Below, one piece after another: positions 1 through 9,447 of a stretch of 64,000 bases of DNA. Each line of letters begins with the position of its first letter. Positions within the stretch are counted from its first letter, which is position 1. The notes under the pieces are model-generated. The model was not told the DNA's origin and did no database searches. It was given only the letters and a program-made list of their open reading frames with translations. A program made the position numbers and the translations under genes. The stretch comes from an uncultured Acetobacteraceae bacterium (lineage in GTDB: Bacteria > Pseudomonadota > Alphaproteobacteria > Acetobacterales > Acetobacteraceae): NCBI GenBank assembly GCA_903907955.1, contig CAIVPZ010000016.1, forward strand, positions 1 to 64,000. Reading direction: 5' to 3'.

Positions 1-1
1 C

Positions 2-145
2 TCGGTCGCCACGCTGACCCGCATGTCCGGCGAGGCCGGCGCTGCCGCCACCCAGGTGCTTGGGGCGGCCGGGGATCTGGCGCGGCAGGCGGAGACTTTG
101 CGCGGTGAGGTCGGGGGATTCATCGGCGGGATTCGGGCGGCCTAA
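2..145 (+). CDS. C-terminal end of a methyl-accepting chemotaxis protein (partial)
   Basis: An open frame enters from the left edge and stops with TAA. Its 47 residues are Ala-rich and helical and end in [15 protein letters not shown]. Alphaproteobacterial chemotaxis receptors often end this way, with a helical tail after the signalling hairpin closing in a short hydrophobic GGFI-type motif. The signalling core and sensor lie outside the window, so the ligand is unknown. A family A hairpin repeat follows the stop directly. The assignment rests on a short tail only and could be another coiled-coil protein. Confidence 0.5.
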   Translation, partial: SVATLTRMSGEAGAAATQVLGAAGDLARQAETLRGEVGGFIGGIRAA

Positions 146-146
146 A

Positions 147-203
147 GAATGGGGTCAAGGGGTCCACCGACCCCTTGCGGGTCCAGGGCAGCGCCCTGGC
201 CTT
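147..203. repeat. Dispersed intergenic hairpin repeat, family A copy 1
   Basis: The copy reads GAATGGGGTCAAGGGGTCC, then CACCGACCCCTTG, then GGTCCAGGGCAGCGCCCTGG. It holds two nested inverted repeats: AAGGGGTC with GACCCCTT, and CCAGGGC with GCCCTGG. Near-identical copies lie at 4439, 22832 and 40078, with reversed or partial copies at 26518, 46874, 48193 and 55125. It sits between a gene stop and htpG and could form a transcription-terminating stem-loop. Confidence 0.75.
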
Positions 204-272
204 AGCTTCCCGCAATTGAAATGCCCCCCAATCAGCCGCATATCCGCCCCCGCAACCGGAGGGCAGCGCGAC

Positions 273-2114
273 ATGACCGAGACGGACTCCCAGATCGAAC
301 ACCATGGCTTCGGCGCCGAGGTCGGGCGCCTGTTGGACCTGGTGGTTCACTCGCTCTATTCTGAACGCGAGATATTTCTGCGCGAGCTCGTCGCCAACGC
401 CGCCGACGCGACCGACCGGCGCCGGTTCGAGAGCCTGACGCATCCGGCGCTTGCCCTGCCCGAGGGCGCGGCGATCCGCATCCGCCCGCACAAGCCGGGT
501 CGCACCCTGGCCATTGCCGATGCCGGCATCGGCATGACGCGCGAGGAGCTGATCGACCAACTCGGCACCATCGCCCGTTCCGGCACCCGCGCCTTCGGCC
601 AGAAGCTGGCCGAGGCGAATCCGGAGGAGCGGCCCAGCCTGATCGGCCAGTTCGGCGTGGGCTTCTACTCCGCCTTCATGGTCGCCGACCGGGTCGAGGT
701 CACTTCCCGCAAGGCCGGTGCGACGGAAGCCTGGACCTGGGCCTCGGACGGCCGCGGCGAGTTCACCATCGCGCCGTCCAGCCGTGAGGAGGCCGGCACC
801 GAACTGGTGCTGCACATCAAGGCGGATGCCGAGGAATATCTGGAGCCGGTCCGCATCGAGACGGTGGTGCGCAAATGGGCCGACCACGTCACCATCCCGA
901 TCACCATCGAGCGCGACGGCAAGGACGTGCCGGCCAATGAGGGCACGGCGCTGTGGCGCAAGCCGCGCGCCGAGGTGACCGAGCAGGCGTACAACGAATT
1001 CTATCGCCATCTTGGCCACCTGTTCGACACCCCCTGGGCGGTGCTGCACTGGCGGGCCGAGGGCGCGATGGAGTTCGCCGCCCTGCTGTTCGTGCCCGGC
1101 AGCCGGCCGTTCGAGCCGCTGGACAACGACCGCGCGTCCAGGGTGCGGCTGCATGTGCGCCGCATGTTCATCACCGACGGCGCCGAGATTCTGCCGCCGT
1201 GGCTGCGGTTCGTGCAGGGCGTGGTGGACACCGAGGACCTGCCGCTCAATGTCTCGCGCGAGATGCTGCAGTCCACCCCGGTGCTGGCCCGCATCCGCCG
1301 CGCCGTGACCAACCGGGTGCTGACGGAACTGAAGAACAAGGCGAAGGAGCTGGAGGACTACAATAAATTCTGGGAGAATTTCGGTCCGGTCCTGAAGGAA
1401 GGGGTGTGGGAAGACAGCGAGCACCGCAAGGAAATTTCCGCCCTGCTGCGCTTCCGTTCTTCGGCGGAGGACGGCTGGACGTCGCTGACCGACTATGTGA
1501 GCCGCATGAAGGCGGGGCAGGAGGCGATTTATATTCTTGCCGGCGATAATGCGGATGGATTGTCGCGGTCGGCGCAGGTCGAGGGGTTCCGGGCGCGCGG
1601 CATCGAAGTGCTGCTGCTGACCGACCCGATCGACGCCTTCTGGCCGGAGCGGATGGACGCGTTCGACGGCAAGCCGATCCGCAGCGTGTCGCAGGGTGCG
1701 GCCGATCTGTCCAGGCTGCCGCTGGCCGAAGCTGCGGCCGGCGAGGCAGCCGACGTTACCGCCCTGCTGGCGGCGCTGAAGGCGGCGCTGGGCGACGCGG
1801 TGGCTGAGGTGCGTGCCACCGATCGGCTGGTGGACAGCGCCGTGGTGCTGGCGGCCGGCACGTCCGGGCCGGACCTGCAGATGCAGCGCCTGCTGCGCCG
1901 GGCCGGCCGTGCATCGTTCGCCGCGCCGCCGGTGCTGGAGATCAACCCGCGTCACAGGCTGGTGGTGGCGTTGGCGGCGAAGGCCGGCGCGGGCGAGGAT
2001 GTGGCGGAGGCGGCGGGGTTGCTGCTGGACCTGGCGCGCATCCAGGACGGCGATCTGCCGCGCGATCCGGCCACCTTCGCGCGGCGGGTCGAGGCGGCGC
2101 TGGCGGGGCCGTAG
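273..2114 (+). CDS. htpG: Molecular chaperone HtpG (Hsp90)
   Basis: This is the 613-residue bacterial Hsp90, a cytosolic ATP-driven dimeric chaperone that remodels client proteins; E. coli HtpG has 624 residues. The GHKL ATP pocket is visible: the N-box helix ELVANAADA (E38, N42, D45), DAGIGM, and [15 protein letters not shown]. The middle domain keeps NVSREMLQ. The dimerisation domain ends in a helical region. The N-box has Ala where most homologues have Ser (NASDA). The ATG at 273 has GGAGG 10 bases upstream and starts the family's usual N-terminus, so the longer open frame reaching into the repeat is not used. It appears monocistronic, with a hairpin just after the stop. Confidence 0.97.
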   Translation: MTETDSQIEHHGFGAEVGRLLDLVVHSLYSEREIFLRELVANAADATDRRRFESLTHPALALPEGAAIRIRPHKPGRTLAIADAGIGMTREELIDQLGTIARSGTRAFGQKLAEANPEERPSLIGQFGVGFYSAFMVADRVEVTSRKAGATEAWTWASDGRGEFTIAPSSREEAGTELVLHIKADAEEYLEPVRIETVVRKWADHVTIPITIERDGKDVPANEGTALWRKPRAEVTEQAYNEFYRHLGHLFDTPWAVLHWRAEGAMEFAALLFVPGSRPFEPLDNDRASRVRLHVRRMFITDGAEILPPWLRFVQGVVDTEDLPLNVSREMLQSTPVLARIRRAVTNRVLTELKNKAKELEDYNKFWENFGPVLKEGVWEDSEHRKEISALLRFRSSAEDGWTSLTDYVSRMKAGQEAIYILAGDNADGLSRSAQVEGFRARGIEVLLLTDPIDAFWPERMDAFDGKPIRSVSQGAADLSRLPLAEAAAGEAADVTALLAALKAALGDAVAEVRATDRLVDSAVVLAAGTSGPDLQMQRLLRRAGRASFAAPPVLEINPRHRLVVALAAKAGAGEDVAEAAGLLLDLARIQDGDLPRDPATFARRVEAALAGP

Positions 2115-2131
2115 GCAACGACGGAGCGGCA

Positions 2132-2176
2132 TCGCCGGGCATGACGGCCGAGAAACGGGGCCGCCATGCCCGGCGA
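2132..2176. terminator. Stem-loop after htpG
   Basis: The left arm (2132-2149) TCGCCGGGCATGACGGCC pairs with the right arm (2159-2176) GGCCGCCATGCCCGGCGA, with one mismatch in 18 and a nine-base loop. It starts 17 bases after the htpG stop, so it is a plausible transcription end or RNA-stabilising hairpin. There is no U-run. Confidence 0.6.
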
Positions 2177-2325
2177 ACCCCCGCCATGTTGGGGGTGCTG
2201 CTGACACTGCCCTGTATTTCAGTTCCCAGGCATCTTCCGGCCGACATTGGACGTGGCCGATCCGTGTATTGGCATTGATATGAAATCCGCTATGATCGGT
2301 TCGACCGGTTCAGGAGAGGCCGCCG

Positions 2326-3636
2326 ATGCGGAGTATCTGGATCACGTTTGGCGTCGTGATGTCTGTCGTTGGCATCAGCGGTTGTGCTGCCCCGGTGACC
2401 ACGGGCAACGCCACGCCTGCCGCCCACGCCGACAATGACCAGGCCGACGGTTCAATTCCGGGCCTCGACGAGGCCATCCGGCAGGACCCGAATAATGCCG
2501 GCGCCTTCACCAGGCGCGGCGTTGCCTATGCCAGGACCGGGCAACACGACCGTGCCATTTCGGACTACAGCGAAGCCATCCGGCTCGACCCGGAGTCTGC
2601 CGAGGCCTTCAGCAACCGGGCCAGCGCCTACGTCATGACGGGGCAGGACGACCGCGCCATTCAGGACCTCGACCAGGCCATCCGGATCAACCCGATCTAT
2701 ACTGCGGCCTTCACCACAAGGGGCAGCGTCTACGCGCACAAGGGGCAATACGACCGCGCCATTCAGGACAACGACACGGCCATCCGGTTCGATCCGAATG
2801 CCGCCCTGGCCTTCTACAACCGCGGCAGCGCCTATGCGCGCAAGGGCGAAACCGGGCGTGCCATTCAGGATTACGACGAAGCCATCCGGCTCGACCCGAA
2901 ATCCGCCCTGGCGTACTACAACCGCGGCAATGCCCAGGCCAGTCAGGGCCATGACGACCGCGCCATCCAGGATTACGACGAAGCCATCCGGCTCGACCCG
3001 AATGCGGCCTCGGCCTTCTACAACCGGGCTCTCGCCTACGCCCGCGCCGGTCAGTACGACCGCGCCATCAAGGACGATGGCGAGGCCATCCGGCTCAATC
3101 CGAACAATGCCGATGCCTTCGGCAACCGGGGCCTCGCCTATGCCGCCGAGGGTCAGTACGACCGTGCCATCCAGGACTACGACGAGGCCGTCCGGCTCAA
3201 CCCGAAAAAGGCCGATGCGTTCAGCAACCGGGGCCTTGCCTACGCCCGCAAAGGCGAAACCGACCGCGCCATCCAGGACTATGACGAGGCCATCCGGCTC
3301 GACCCGTACCTTGCGGAGGCCTTGAGCAATCGGGGCATCGCCTTGGCGCGCAAGGGGCAATTCGACCCCGCCATCGCGGATTTCGACCGCGCCATCCGGC
3401 TCGATCCGAATCTGGCCGATGCCTACAGAAACCGAGGCCTTGCCTATGCCGGGAGGGGCCAGCACGAACGTGCCATTCAGGACTATGACCTTGCCACCAC
3501 CTTCAACCCCAATGACGCCACGGCCCTGTACAACCGGGGTCTGGCGTTCCGTGCCCTGGGCCAGCCGACTTCGGCGGCCGGCGACTTCGCCAAAGCCAGG
3601 GAATTGAACCCGACCCTGCCGCCGCCGCCGGACTGA
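2326..3636 (+). CDS. TPR-repeat lipoprotein
   Basis: The 436-residue protein begins with a lipoprotein signal: a basic-hydrophobic stretch, then the lipobox ISGC with Cys20 as the predicted lipidated residue. After a short linker come eleven consecutive 34-residue tetratricopeptide repeats (about residues 56-429), each built on a pattern like AFYNRGxAYARKGxxDRAIQDYDEAIRLDP. The units are so alike that they probably arose by recent tandem duplication. TPR solenoids are protein-docking scaffolds; the partner cannot be read from sequence. AGGAG lies about 10 bases before the ATG. The gene converges with tlyA, 8 bp between stops. Its internal repetition also keeps other frames open. Confidence 0.9.
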   Translation: MRSIWITFGVVMSVVGISGCAAPVTTGNATPAAHADNDQADGSIPGLDEAIRQDPNNAGAFTRRGVAYARTGQHDRAISDYSEAIRLDPESAEAFSNRASAYVMTGQDDRAIQDLDQAIRINPIYTAAFTTRGSVYAHKGQYDRAIQDNDTAIRFDPNAALAFYNRGSAYARKGETGRAIQDYDEAIRLDPKSALAYYNRGNAQASQGHDDRAIQDYDEAIRLDPNAASAFYNRALAYARAGQYDRAIKDDGEAIRLNPNNADAFGNRGLAYAAEGQYDRAIQDYDEAVRLNPKKADAFSNRGLAYARKGETDRAIQDYDEAIRLDPYLAEALSNRGIALARKGQFDPAIADFDRAIRLDPNLADAYRNRGLAYAGRGQHERAIQDYDLATTFNPNDATALYNRGLAFRALGQPTSAAGDFAKARELNPTLPPPPD

Positions 3637-3644
3637 CCGAGTCG

Positions 3645-4379
3645 TCACGACCTGCGGGCGGCGATCAGGAATTCGTGGTTGCCTTCGGGGCCGGTGATCG
3701 GGCTTTCGACGATGCCCTGCACCTGCCAGCCGGGCAGCGCCGCCCACCAGTCGCGGATGCGGGCGCAGACCGATGCGTGCACCGCCGGGTCGCGCACCAC
3801 GCCGCCCTTGCCCACCAATGCCGGCCCGGCCTCGAACTGCGGCTTGATCAGCACCACCGCCCAGGCGCCCGGCGCGCACAGCGCCAGCGGCGCCGGCAGC
3901 AGGGTGGACAGGCCGATGAAGCTGGCGTCGCACACCAGCGCGCCGGCGGGCTCGCCGATGGTCTCGCCGGTGAGGTGGCGGGCGTTGGTGCGCTCGTGCA
4001 CCACCACGCGGGGGTCGGTGCGCAGCTTCCAGGCCAGTTGGCCGTGACCGACATCGACCGCATGCACGCGCAGCGCCCCGCGCGCCAGCAGCACGTCGGT
4101 AAACCCCCCGGTGGAGGCGCCGATGTCGAGGCAGACCCGGCCGGTCGGATCGAGCGCGAATTCGTCCAGCGCGCGGACCAGTTTCAGGCCGCCGCGCGAG
4201 GCCCAGGGGTGGTCCTGGCCGCGCAGTTCGAGCGGCTGGTCCTCGGCGAGTTGCTGGCCGGGCTTGTCGATGCGGCGCTCGCCGGAGAAGACGCGGCCGG
4301 CGAGGATGAGCGCCTGGGCGCGGGTGCGGGATTCGACCAGGCCGCGATCGACAAGCAGTTGATCGGCACGGTGCTTCAT
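3645..4379 (-). CDS. tlyA: TlyA family 2'-O-ribose rRNA methyltransferase
   Basis: The 244-residue protein has an N-terminal S4 RNA-binding domain (about residues 1-60, ADQLLVDRGLVESRTRAQAL) and an FtsJ/RrmJ methyltransferase fold. SAM-binding motif I is DIGASTGGFTDVLL. VCDASFIG and VLIKPQFE carry the catalytic Asp and Lys. TlyA enzymes methylate cytidine 2'-O positions in 16S and 23S rRNA and set sensitivity to capreomycin-type drugs. The ATG at 4379 gives the family N-terminus MKHRADQLLVD; the longer frame would run into the family A repeat. It often sits beside dxs, but not here. Hemolysin is an old misnomer for the family. Confidence 0.92.
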   Translation of the reverse strand: MKHRADQLLVDRGLVESRTRAQALILAGRVFSGERRIDKPGQQLAEDQPLELRGQDHPWASRGGLKLVRALDEFALDPTGRVCLDIGASTGGFTDVLLARGALRVHAVDVGHGQLAWKLRTDPRVVVHERTNARHLTGETIGEPAGALVCDASFIGLSTLLPAPLALCAPGAWAVVLIKPQFEAGPALVGKGGVVRDPAVHASVCARIRDWWAALPGWQVQGIVESPITGPEGNHEFLIAARRS

Positions 4380-4438
4380 GCCCGGACCCCGCCAGGGGTT
4401 TGGCCATGACCCCAGCAAGTTCCAGTGGCCATATCTAT

Positions 4439-4499
4439 GGAATGGGGTCCAGGGGTCCACCGACCCCTGGCGGGTGCAGGGCAGAGCCCTGGCCTTGCT
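4439..4499. repeat. Dispersed intergenic hairpin repeat, family A copy 2
   Basis: It reads GGAATGGGGTCCAGGGGTCC, then CACCGACCCCTGGCGGGTGC, then AGGGCAGAGCCCTGGCC. It matches copy 1 with a few substitutions and keeps both inverted repeats. It lies between the start of tlyA and the stop of valS, both on the minus strand, four bases beyond the valS stop, so it could act as the valS terminator. Confidence 0.75.
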
Positions 4500-4502
4500 T
4501 CC

Positions 4503-7202
4503 CTACGCAATCCGCCCCAGCGCCGCATCCAGGCGGGCGATCTCCGCCAGGGCCGCCGCCAGCCGTTCGCGGTTCTCCTCAACCACTTCCTCCTTCGCCC
4601 GCGCGACGAAATCAGGATTGGCGAGCTTCTTTTCCACCTTCTCCGCATCGCCCGCGGCGCGCGCGCGTTCCTTTGTCAGCCGGGCGCGCTCGGCGGTCAG
4701 GTCGATCAGCTCGGCCAGCGGGATCACCACCGTCGCCTCGCCCACCACCGCCTGCGCGGCGCCGCGGGGCACCTCGCCGTCCAGCGCCTGCAACGAGGCG
4801 GCGCGCGCCAGCCGGGCGATCGCGTCGAACCAACGGCCGCCGCGCGCCAGTGTCTCCGGTGCGGCATCCTTCAGCAGCAGCGGCGCCTTGACCGAGGGGG
4901 CCACGTTCATCTCCGCGCGAACGGTGCGCACCTCGCTGATCAGCCGCACCACCCAGTCCAGTTCCGCCCGCGCCGCGGCGGCGCCGGGCACCATGAAGGG
5001 TTCGGGCCAGGGCGCACGGATCAGGCTGCACGCGGCGCCGTAGCCGAGCCGGTCCCACAATTCCTCGGTAACGAAGGGCATCACCGGGTGCAGCAGGCGC
5101 AGCACGATGCCGAGCACGTGGGCGGCGGTGCGGCGCACTTCCGCCGCCTCGGCGCTGGCGCTGGCGGTGTCGGCAAAGGCCGGCTTGGCGAACTCGACGA
5201 ACCAGTCGCAGAAGGTGTTCCAGGTGAAGCGGTAGCCGGCGGCGGCGTAGTCGTCGAAACGAGAGGCTTCCAGCGCCGCCGTCGCCTCGGCCACCGCGGA
5301 CGACGCCGCATCGAGAATCCAGCGGGTCAGCGGCAGCGTGGCCTGTGCGGGGTCGAAGGACGGGTCCGGCGCCACGCCGTTCATTTCGCAGAACCGCGCC
5401 GCGTTCCAAAGCTTGGTGACAAAACTGCGCTGGCTCTCCACCCGGGCGGGGCCGAGCTTGATGTCGCGGCCCGGGCCGGTGAGGGCGCAGATGGTGAAGC
5501 GCAGGGCGTCGGTGCCGAAGCGGTCGATGAGCTCCAGCGGGTCGATCACGTTGCCCTTGGACTTGCTCATCTTCTGGCCGCGCTCGTCGCGCACCAGACC
5601 GTGGATGTAGACGGTGCGGAACGGCACGTCGCCCATGAAGTGCAGGCCCATCATCATCATCCGGGCGACCCAGAAGAAGATGATGTCGAAGCCGGTGACC
5701 AGCACGTCGCCCGGGTAGTAGCGCGCCACTTCCGGCGTTTGCTCCGGCCAGCCGAGGGTGGAGAACGGCCAGAGGGCGGAGGAGAACCAGGTGTCCAGCA
5801 CGTCGTCGTCGCGGGTCAGCGCCTCGTGGCGGCCGTAATGGACGTGCGCGGCAGCTTTCGCTTCTTCCTCCGTCTTTTCGACGAACACCTCACCGTCCGG
5901 TCCGTACCAGGCCGGGATGCGGTGGCCCCACCAGAGCTGGCGGCTGATGCACCAGGGCTGGATGTCGCGCATCCAGGCGAAGAAGGTGTTCTCCCATTGC
6001 TGCGGCACGAATTTCGTGCGGCCCTGCTCGACCGCCTCGATCGCCGGCCTGGCCAGCACCGCGGCGTTGCAGTACCACTGCACCGTCAGCCGCGGCTCGA
6101 TCGGCACGCCGGAGCGGTCGCCATGCGGCACCTGATGGGTGTGCGGTTCAGTGCGCACCAGCAGGCCGAGTTCTTCCAGCTTCGCCACGATTTCCCTGCG
6201 CGCGGCGAAGCGGTCCTGGCCATCGAGCCCACGGACGAATGCGGCATCGGCGATGCCCGGCACCGCAGCCAGCACTTCGGCGATCTCGGCCAGGGTGACG
6301 CGCCCTTCGCGGTCGAGAATGGAGGGCATCGGCAGGTCATGCCGGTGCCCCACGGCGAAATCGTTGAAATCATGGGCGGGGGTGATCTTCACCGCCCCTG
6401 TGCCCTTTTCCGGGTCGGAGTAGGTGTCCGCCACGATCGGGATCAGGCGCCCGACCAGCGGCAGCACGGCGAACCTGCCGACGAGGTCGGCAAAACGCGG
6501 ATCGTCGGGATGCACCGCCACGGCGGTGTCGCCCAGCATCGTCTCGGGGCGGGTGGTGGCGACGGTGATGAAGCGGCCCGGCTCGCCGGCGATCGGATAG
6601 TTCAGGTACCAGAGGCTGCCGCCGACCTCCCGGCTTTCCACTTCGAGATCGGAAATCGCCGACTGGAATTTCGGGTCCCAGTTCACCAGCCGGTGGTCGC
6701 GGTAGATCAGCCCCTGGCGGTACAGGGTGACGAACACCTCGCGCACCGCCGCGGACAGGCCGTCATCCATGGTGAAGCGCTCACGCGGCCAGTCCAGCGA
6801 GGCGCCAAGCCGGCGCAATTGCCGGGTGATGGTGCCGCCGGATTCCGCCTTCCACTGCCAGACGCGCTCCAGGAAGCCCTCGCGGCCGAGCGCCTGGCGG
6901 CTGCTGCCCTGCTCGCCCAGCAGGCGTTCCACCACCATCTGGGTGGCGATGCCGGCATGGTCGGTGCCGGGCTGCCACAGCACGTCGCGGCCCTGCATGC
7001 GGCGCCAGCGGACCAGCGTGTCCTGCACCGTGAAGGTCAGCGCGTGCCCCATGTGCAGCCGGCCGGTGACGTTGGGCGGCGGGATCATGATGGCGAACGG
7101 GGCGGCGTTGCTCTGCGGGTCGCAGGCGAAGGCGCCGGAGGACTCCCAGCCTTCATAGAGCCGCGTCTCGGTGGTGTCGGGGGTATGCGTCTTGTCGAGC
7201 AT
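4503..7202 (-). CDS. valS: Valyl-tRNA synthetase
   Basis: This 899-residue class Ia synthetase charges tRNA-Val with valine. The ATP-binding HIGH motif is HMGH at residues 50-53 in PPPNVTGRLHMGHAL. The KMSKS loop is KMSKSKGNVIDPL near residue 545. A CP1 editing domain (TTRPETMLGDTAVAVHP) hydrolyses mischarged threonine. The C-terminus is an Arg/Glu-rich coiled coil (about residues 835-899) that packs on the tRNA. The ATG at 7202 gives the MLDKTHTPDT start and a normal length. It is the last gene of a minus-strand set pcm-tolC-popZ-valS, an order common in alphaproteobacteria. Confidence 0.97.
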   Translation of the reverse strand: MLDKTHTPDTTETRLYEGWESSGAFACDPQSNAAPFAIMIPPPNVTGRLHMGHALTFTVQDTLVRWRRMQGRDVLWQPGTDHAGIATQMVVERLLGEQGSSRQALGREGFLERVWQWKAESGGTITRQLRRLGASLDWPRERFTMDDGLSAAVREVFVTLYRQGLIYRDHRLVNWDPKFQSAISDLEVESREVGGSLWYLNYPIAGEPGRFITVATTRPETMLGDTAVAVHPDDPRFADLVGRFAVLPLVGRLIPIVADTYSDPEKGTGAVKITPAHDFNDFAVGHRHDLPMPSILDREGRVTLAEIAEVLAAVPGIADAAFVRGLDGQDRFAARREIVAKLEELGLLVRTEPHTHQVPHGDRSGVPIEPRLTVQWYCNAAVLARPAIEAVEQGRTKFVPQQWENTFFAWMRDIQPWCISRQLWWGHRIPAWYGPDGEVFVEKTEEEAKAAAHVHYGRHEALTRDDDVLDTWFSSALWPFSTLGWPEQTPEVARYYPGDVLVTGFDIIFFWVARMMMMGLHFMGDVPFRTVYIHGLVRDERGQKMSKSKGNVIDPLELIDRFGTDALRFTICALTGPGRDIKLGPARVESQRSFVTKLWNAARFCEMNGVAPDPSFDPAQATLPLTRWILDAASSAVAEATAALEASRFDDYAAAGYRFTWNTFCDWFVEFAKPAFADTASASAEAAEVRRTAAHVLGIVLRLLHPVMPFVTEELWDRLGYGAACSLIRAPWPEPFMVPGAAAARAELDWVVRLISEVRTVRAEMNVAPSVKAPLLLKDAAPETLARGGRWFDAIARLARAASLQALDGEVPRGAAQAVVGEATVVIPLAELIDLTAERARLTKERARAAGDAEKVEKKLANPDFVARAKEEVVEENRERLAAALAEIARLDAALGRIA

Positions 7203-7287
7203 GGTGTTCGGTGCCTGTCGGGCTGACGGCGGAAAAAGCGCGCGGGCGTTCAGCCGGGCCGGCGCGGGGCAGGCATGGCGGGCGCGG

Positions 7288-7818
7288 TCAGGAGACGGCG
7301 CGGCCGATGACCCGATCGATCTCGGCGCGCACGAGCCGCTCAACCAGCGGCGGCAGGTTCTCGTCGAGCCAGCCCTTCAGCATCGGGCGCATCTCCTCGC
7401 GCACCATGTCCTCCAGCGTGGGGCCGCCGCGATAGACCGACACCGACTGGTGCTCGGCCAGGGTACGCACCAGCGAGCCAACCGAGAATGCCGCCGCGGC
7501 GACGGCCTCGGGTGCCACCAGACCGGGGGGCGGCGGCTCGACGGCGACGGGCGGGGCCGCGACTGCCGGCGGGTCGGTTTCCGGGCGGCTGGGAGGCGGC
7601 GGTTCGGGGCGCGGCGGCTCCGCCACCAGCATCGAGGCATCGAGCGCCAGCACGTCGGGTTCGTTGGGCGGTGGTGGCGGCACCGTCCCGGGTGGCGGGG
7701 CGGTTTCGTCCTCGCTCAGGATGCGCCGGATGGAGGCGAGGATATCTTCCATCGACGGGTCGGCGCCGCCGCCGGAGGGGGGCGACCCGGTCGGGCCGCC
7801 AGGGTTGGAACCGCTCAT
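7288..7818 (-). CDS. popZ: Polar organizing protein PopZ (DUF2497)
   Basis: The 176-residue protein matches the size of Caulobacter PopZ (177). It has three parts: a short N-terminal helix PSMEDILASIRRILSEDE, a Pro/Glu-rich disordered linker (about residues 40-115), and a C-terminal helical domain LEDMVREEMRPMLKGWLDEN followed by LPPLVERLVRAEIDRVIGR. PopZ self-assembles into a polar condensate that anchors the ParB-parS centromere and cell-cycle kinases. The N-terminal helix is the client-binding part and the C-terminal helices drive assembly. The ATG at 7818 lies 37 bp after the tolC stop. An upstream in-frame ATG would overlap tolC and adds no family-like sequence. Confidence 0.88.
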   Translation of the reverse strand: MSGSNPGGPTGSPPSGGGADPSMEDILASIRRILSEDETAPPPGTVPPPPPNEPDVLALDASMLVAEPPRPEPPPPSRPETDPPAVAAPPVAVEPPPPGLVAPEAVAAAAFSVGSLVRTLAEHQSVSVYRGGPTLEDMVREEMRPMLKGWLDENLPPLVERLVRAEIDRVIGRAVS

Positions 7819-7855
7819 GCCGCTGCCTTGGGTCTCTGCCCTGTCCTGCGGTCGC

Positions 7856-9271
7856 TCACCGCCCGGGCTCTCCGGTGGCGTAGTCGCCGGTGCCGATCCA
7901 GCGGTCGCGGACCGCATTGTAATAGGCGGTCTCGTCGTACAGCGGCACCGACAGCGCCAGATCGCGTGCGGTCAGCCGCCCGACGGCCGCGGCCACGCCG
8001 TAGCTGGCGTTCACCAGGTTGGCCAGGTTCTGCACCTGGGTAACCCGCGTGTTCAGCAACAACTGCTCGGCGTTCAGCACATCGAGGGTGGTGCGGCTGC
8101 CGACGATGGCCTCGCGCTGCACGCCTTCCAGCGCGATCCGGTTGGCGCGGATCTGCGAGTTGGTGCTCTCGATGGCCGATTTGGTGGCGTTGTAGGTTTC
8201 CCACGCGGCGATCACCTGCTCCACGGCGGTGCGGCGGGCGTCATCGACCAGCTTGTGGGCCTGCTGCTGCTGCTGGCGGGCCTGGCGGATGGCGGCGTAT
8301 TCGGACCCGCCCTGGTAGATCGGCACGGTGAGGGCGGCGACAACCGCGCTGCTCTGGGTCGTGGTGTTCGCGGTGGTGACGTTTTCGGAGCGAACGAATG
8401 ATCCCTGCAGGCTGATATTGGGCATCAGCTTCGAGTACTGCAGGTCGAAATTGTCCTTTGCCGCGGCGTCGTCGAACAGCGCGGCAACCACGGTCGGGTT
8501 GTTGGCCGCGGACAGGGCCTTGGCTTCCTCGAGGGTATGCACGGGCAGGCGCAGCGGCTGCGGCTCGATCAGCGCCCCGGGCAGCTCGCCCACCATGCGC
8601 TGGAACTGCGCCCGCGCGGTCTGCAGGTTGCCCTCGGAGGTCTGGCGGGTGGCGGTGGCGCCGGCCAGCGCCGCCTCGGCCTGGGCGACGTCGGTGCGGG
8701 TGATCTCGCCCACCCGGAAGCGGTCGTTGGTGGCCTGCAGCTGGCGGGCCAGCACCTGCTCGTTGTTGATGTTCAGCGCCAGCACCTGCTGGTAGCCGAT
8801 GACGCTGACGAAGGCGGTGATGGTGTCGACAAAGACCTGCTGTTCGGCGGCGATCAGGCGGGCGCGCTGGCCCATCACCTGGCTCTGCGCCCGGTTGGTG
8901 CCGGCCCGGGTCTGGCCACCGCGCCAGATCGGCTGGGTGACGATGACCTGCTGGGAGTTGGTGTTGACCGTGCTGCTGGTGGTCACCCTTCTGGAAAATG
9001 GCTGGATGAGCGGGTTCTGAACCAGGGTGGGGTTGGTGAGATCCGCGCGTCCGACATTGCCCGACACGGTGACCTGGGGCCGCCAGCCGGCCAGCGCCTG
9101 CGGCACGTTTTCGTCCACTGCCCGCAACTGGGCGCGGGCGGCCTGCAGCGAGGGGTTGTTGGAATAGGCGGCGGCCAGGGCCTCGGTCAGGGTGCGTGTC
9201 TCGGCCCGTGCGGAACCGCCCGCCGCGAGCGCGGCGACGAAGCCGATGGCGAGACGGTGGCGCAGGAACAT
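7856..9271 (-). CDS. tolC: TolC family outer-membrane efflux channel
   Basis: The protein has 471 residues with a signal peptide ending ARAETRTL. It holds the two OEP repeats of TolC channels, each with long alpha-hairpins (LxxAxxxxxNNPSLQAARAQL near the N-terminus; VDDARRTAVEQVIAAWETYN near the C-terminus). TolC trimers form the outer-membrane and periplasmic exit duct for type I secretion and multidrug efflux. No inner-membrane partners are nearby, so it probably serves several pumps. The ATG at 9271 sits just behind GAGGG and starts a clean signal peptide; an upstream ATG is less likely. It precedes popZ and valS in the same direction. Confidence 0.93.
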   Translation of the reverse strand: MFLRHRLAIGFVAALAAGGSARAETRTLTEALAAAYSNNPSLQAARAQLRAVDENVPQALAGWRPQVTVSGNVGRADLTNPTLVQNPLIQPFSRRVTTSSTVNTNSQQVIVTQPIWRGGQTRAGTNRAQSQVMGQRARLIAAEQQVFVDTITAFVSVIGYQQVLALNINNEQVLARQLQATNDRFRVGEITRTDVAQAEAALAGATATRQTSEGNLQTARAQFQRMVGELPGALIEPQPLRLPVHTLEEAKALSAANNPTVVAALFDDAAAKDNFDLQYSKLMPNISLQGSFVRSENVTTANTTTQSSAVVAALTVPIYQGGSEYAAIRQARQQQQQAHKLVDDARRTAVEQVIAAWETYNATKSAIESTNSQIRANRIALEGVQREAIVGSRTTLDVLNAEQLLLNTRVTQVQNLANLVNASYGVAAAVGRLTARDLALSVPLYDETAYYNAVRDRWIGTGDYATGEPGR

Positions 9272-9447
9272 GCTTCGACCCTCAATATTATCTGCCAGGT
9301 ACATGTCGTCCGGCCGACCCGGCCACGGCAACGCACGACGTCACCATCGGTTGCGGCGGCACGCGCATGGTATCATGTGCCACAGCCATTGCCGCTTCGC
9401 CAAGATTTTGCTGCGCCCGTGTCCTTGCCAGGGGTGGAAAGCCGCGG

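Noticed and set aside
3645-4379. Hemolysin
   Set aside because: TlyA proteins are rRNA methyltransferases; the S4 and FtsJ motifs here support that role.
2452-4407. A 651-codon open frame antisense to the TPR lipoprotein and tlyA
   Set aside because: Its first part is the mirror of repeated TPR codons and the rest is a shadow of tlyA in another frame; no domain is recognisable.
4425-7226. A 933-codon frame opposite valS
   Set aside because: valS is unmistakable on the other strand; the His/Gln/Arg/Gly-rich translation is typical of high-GC antisense shadows.
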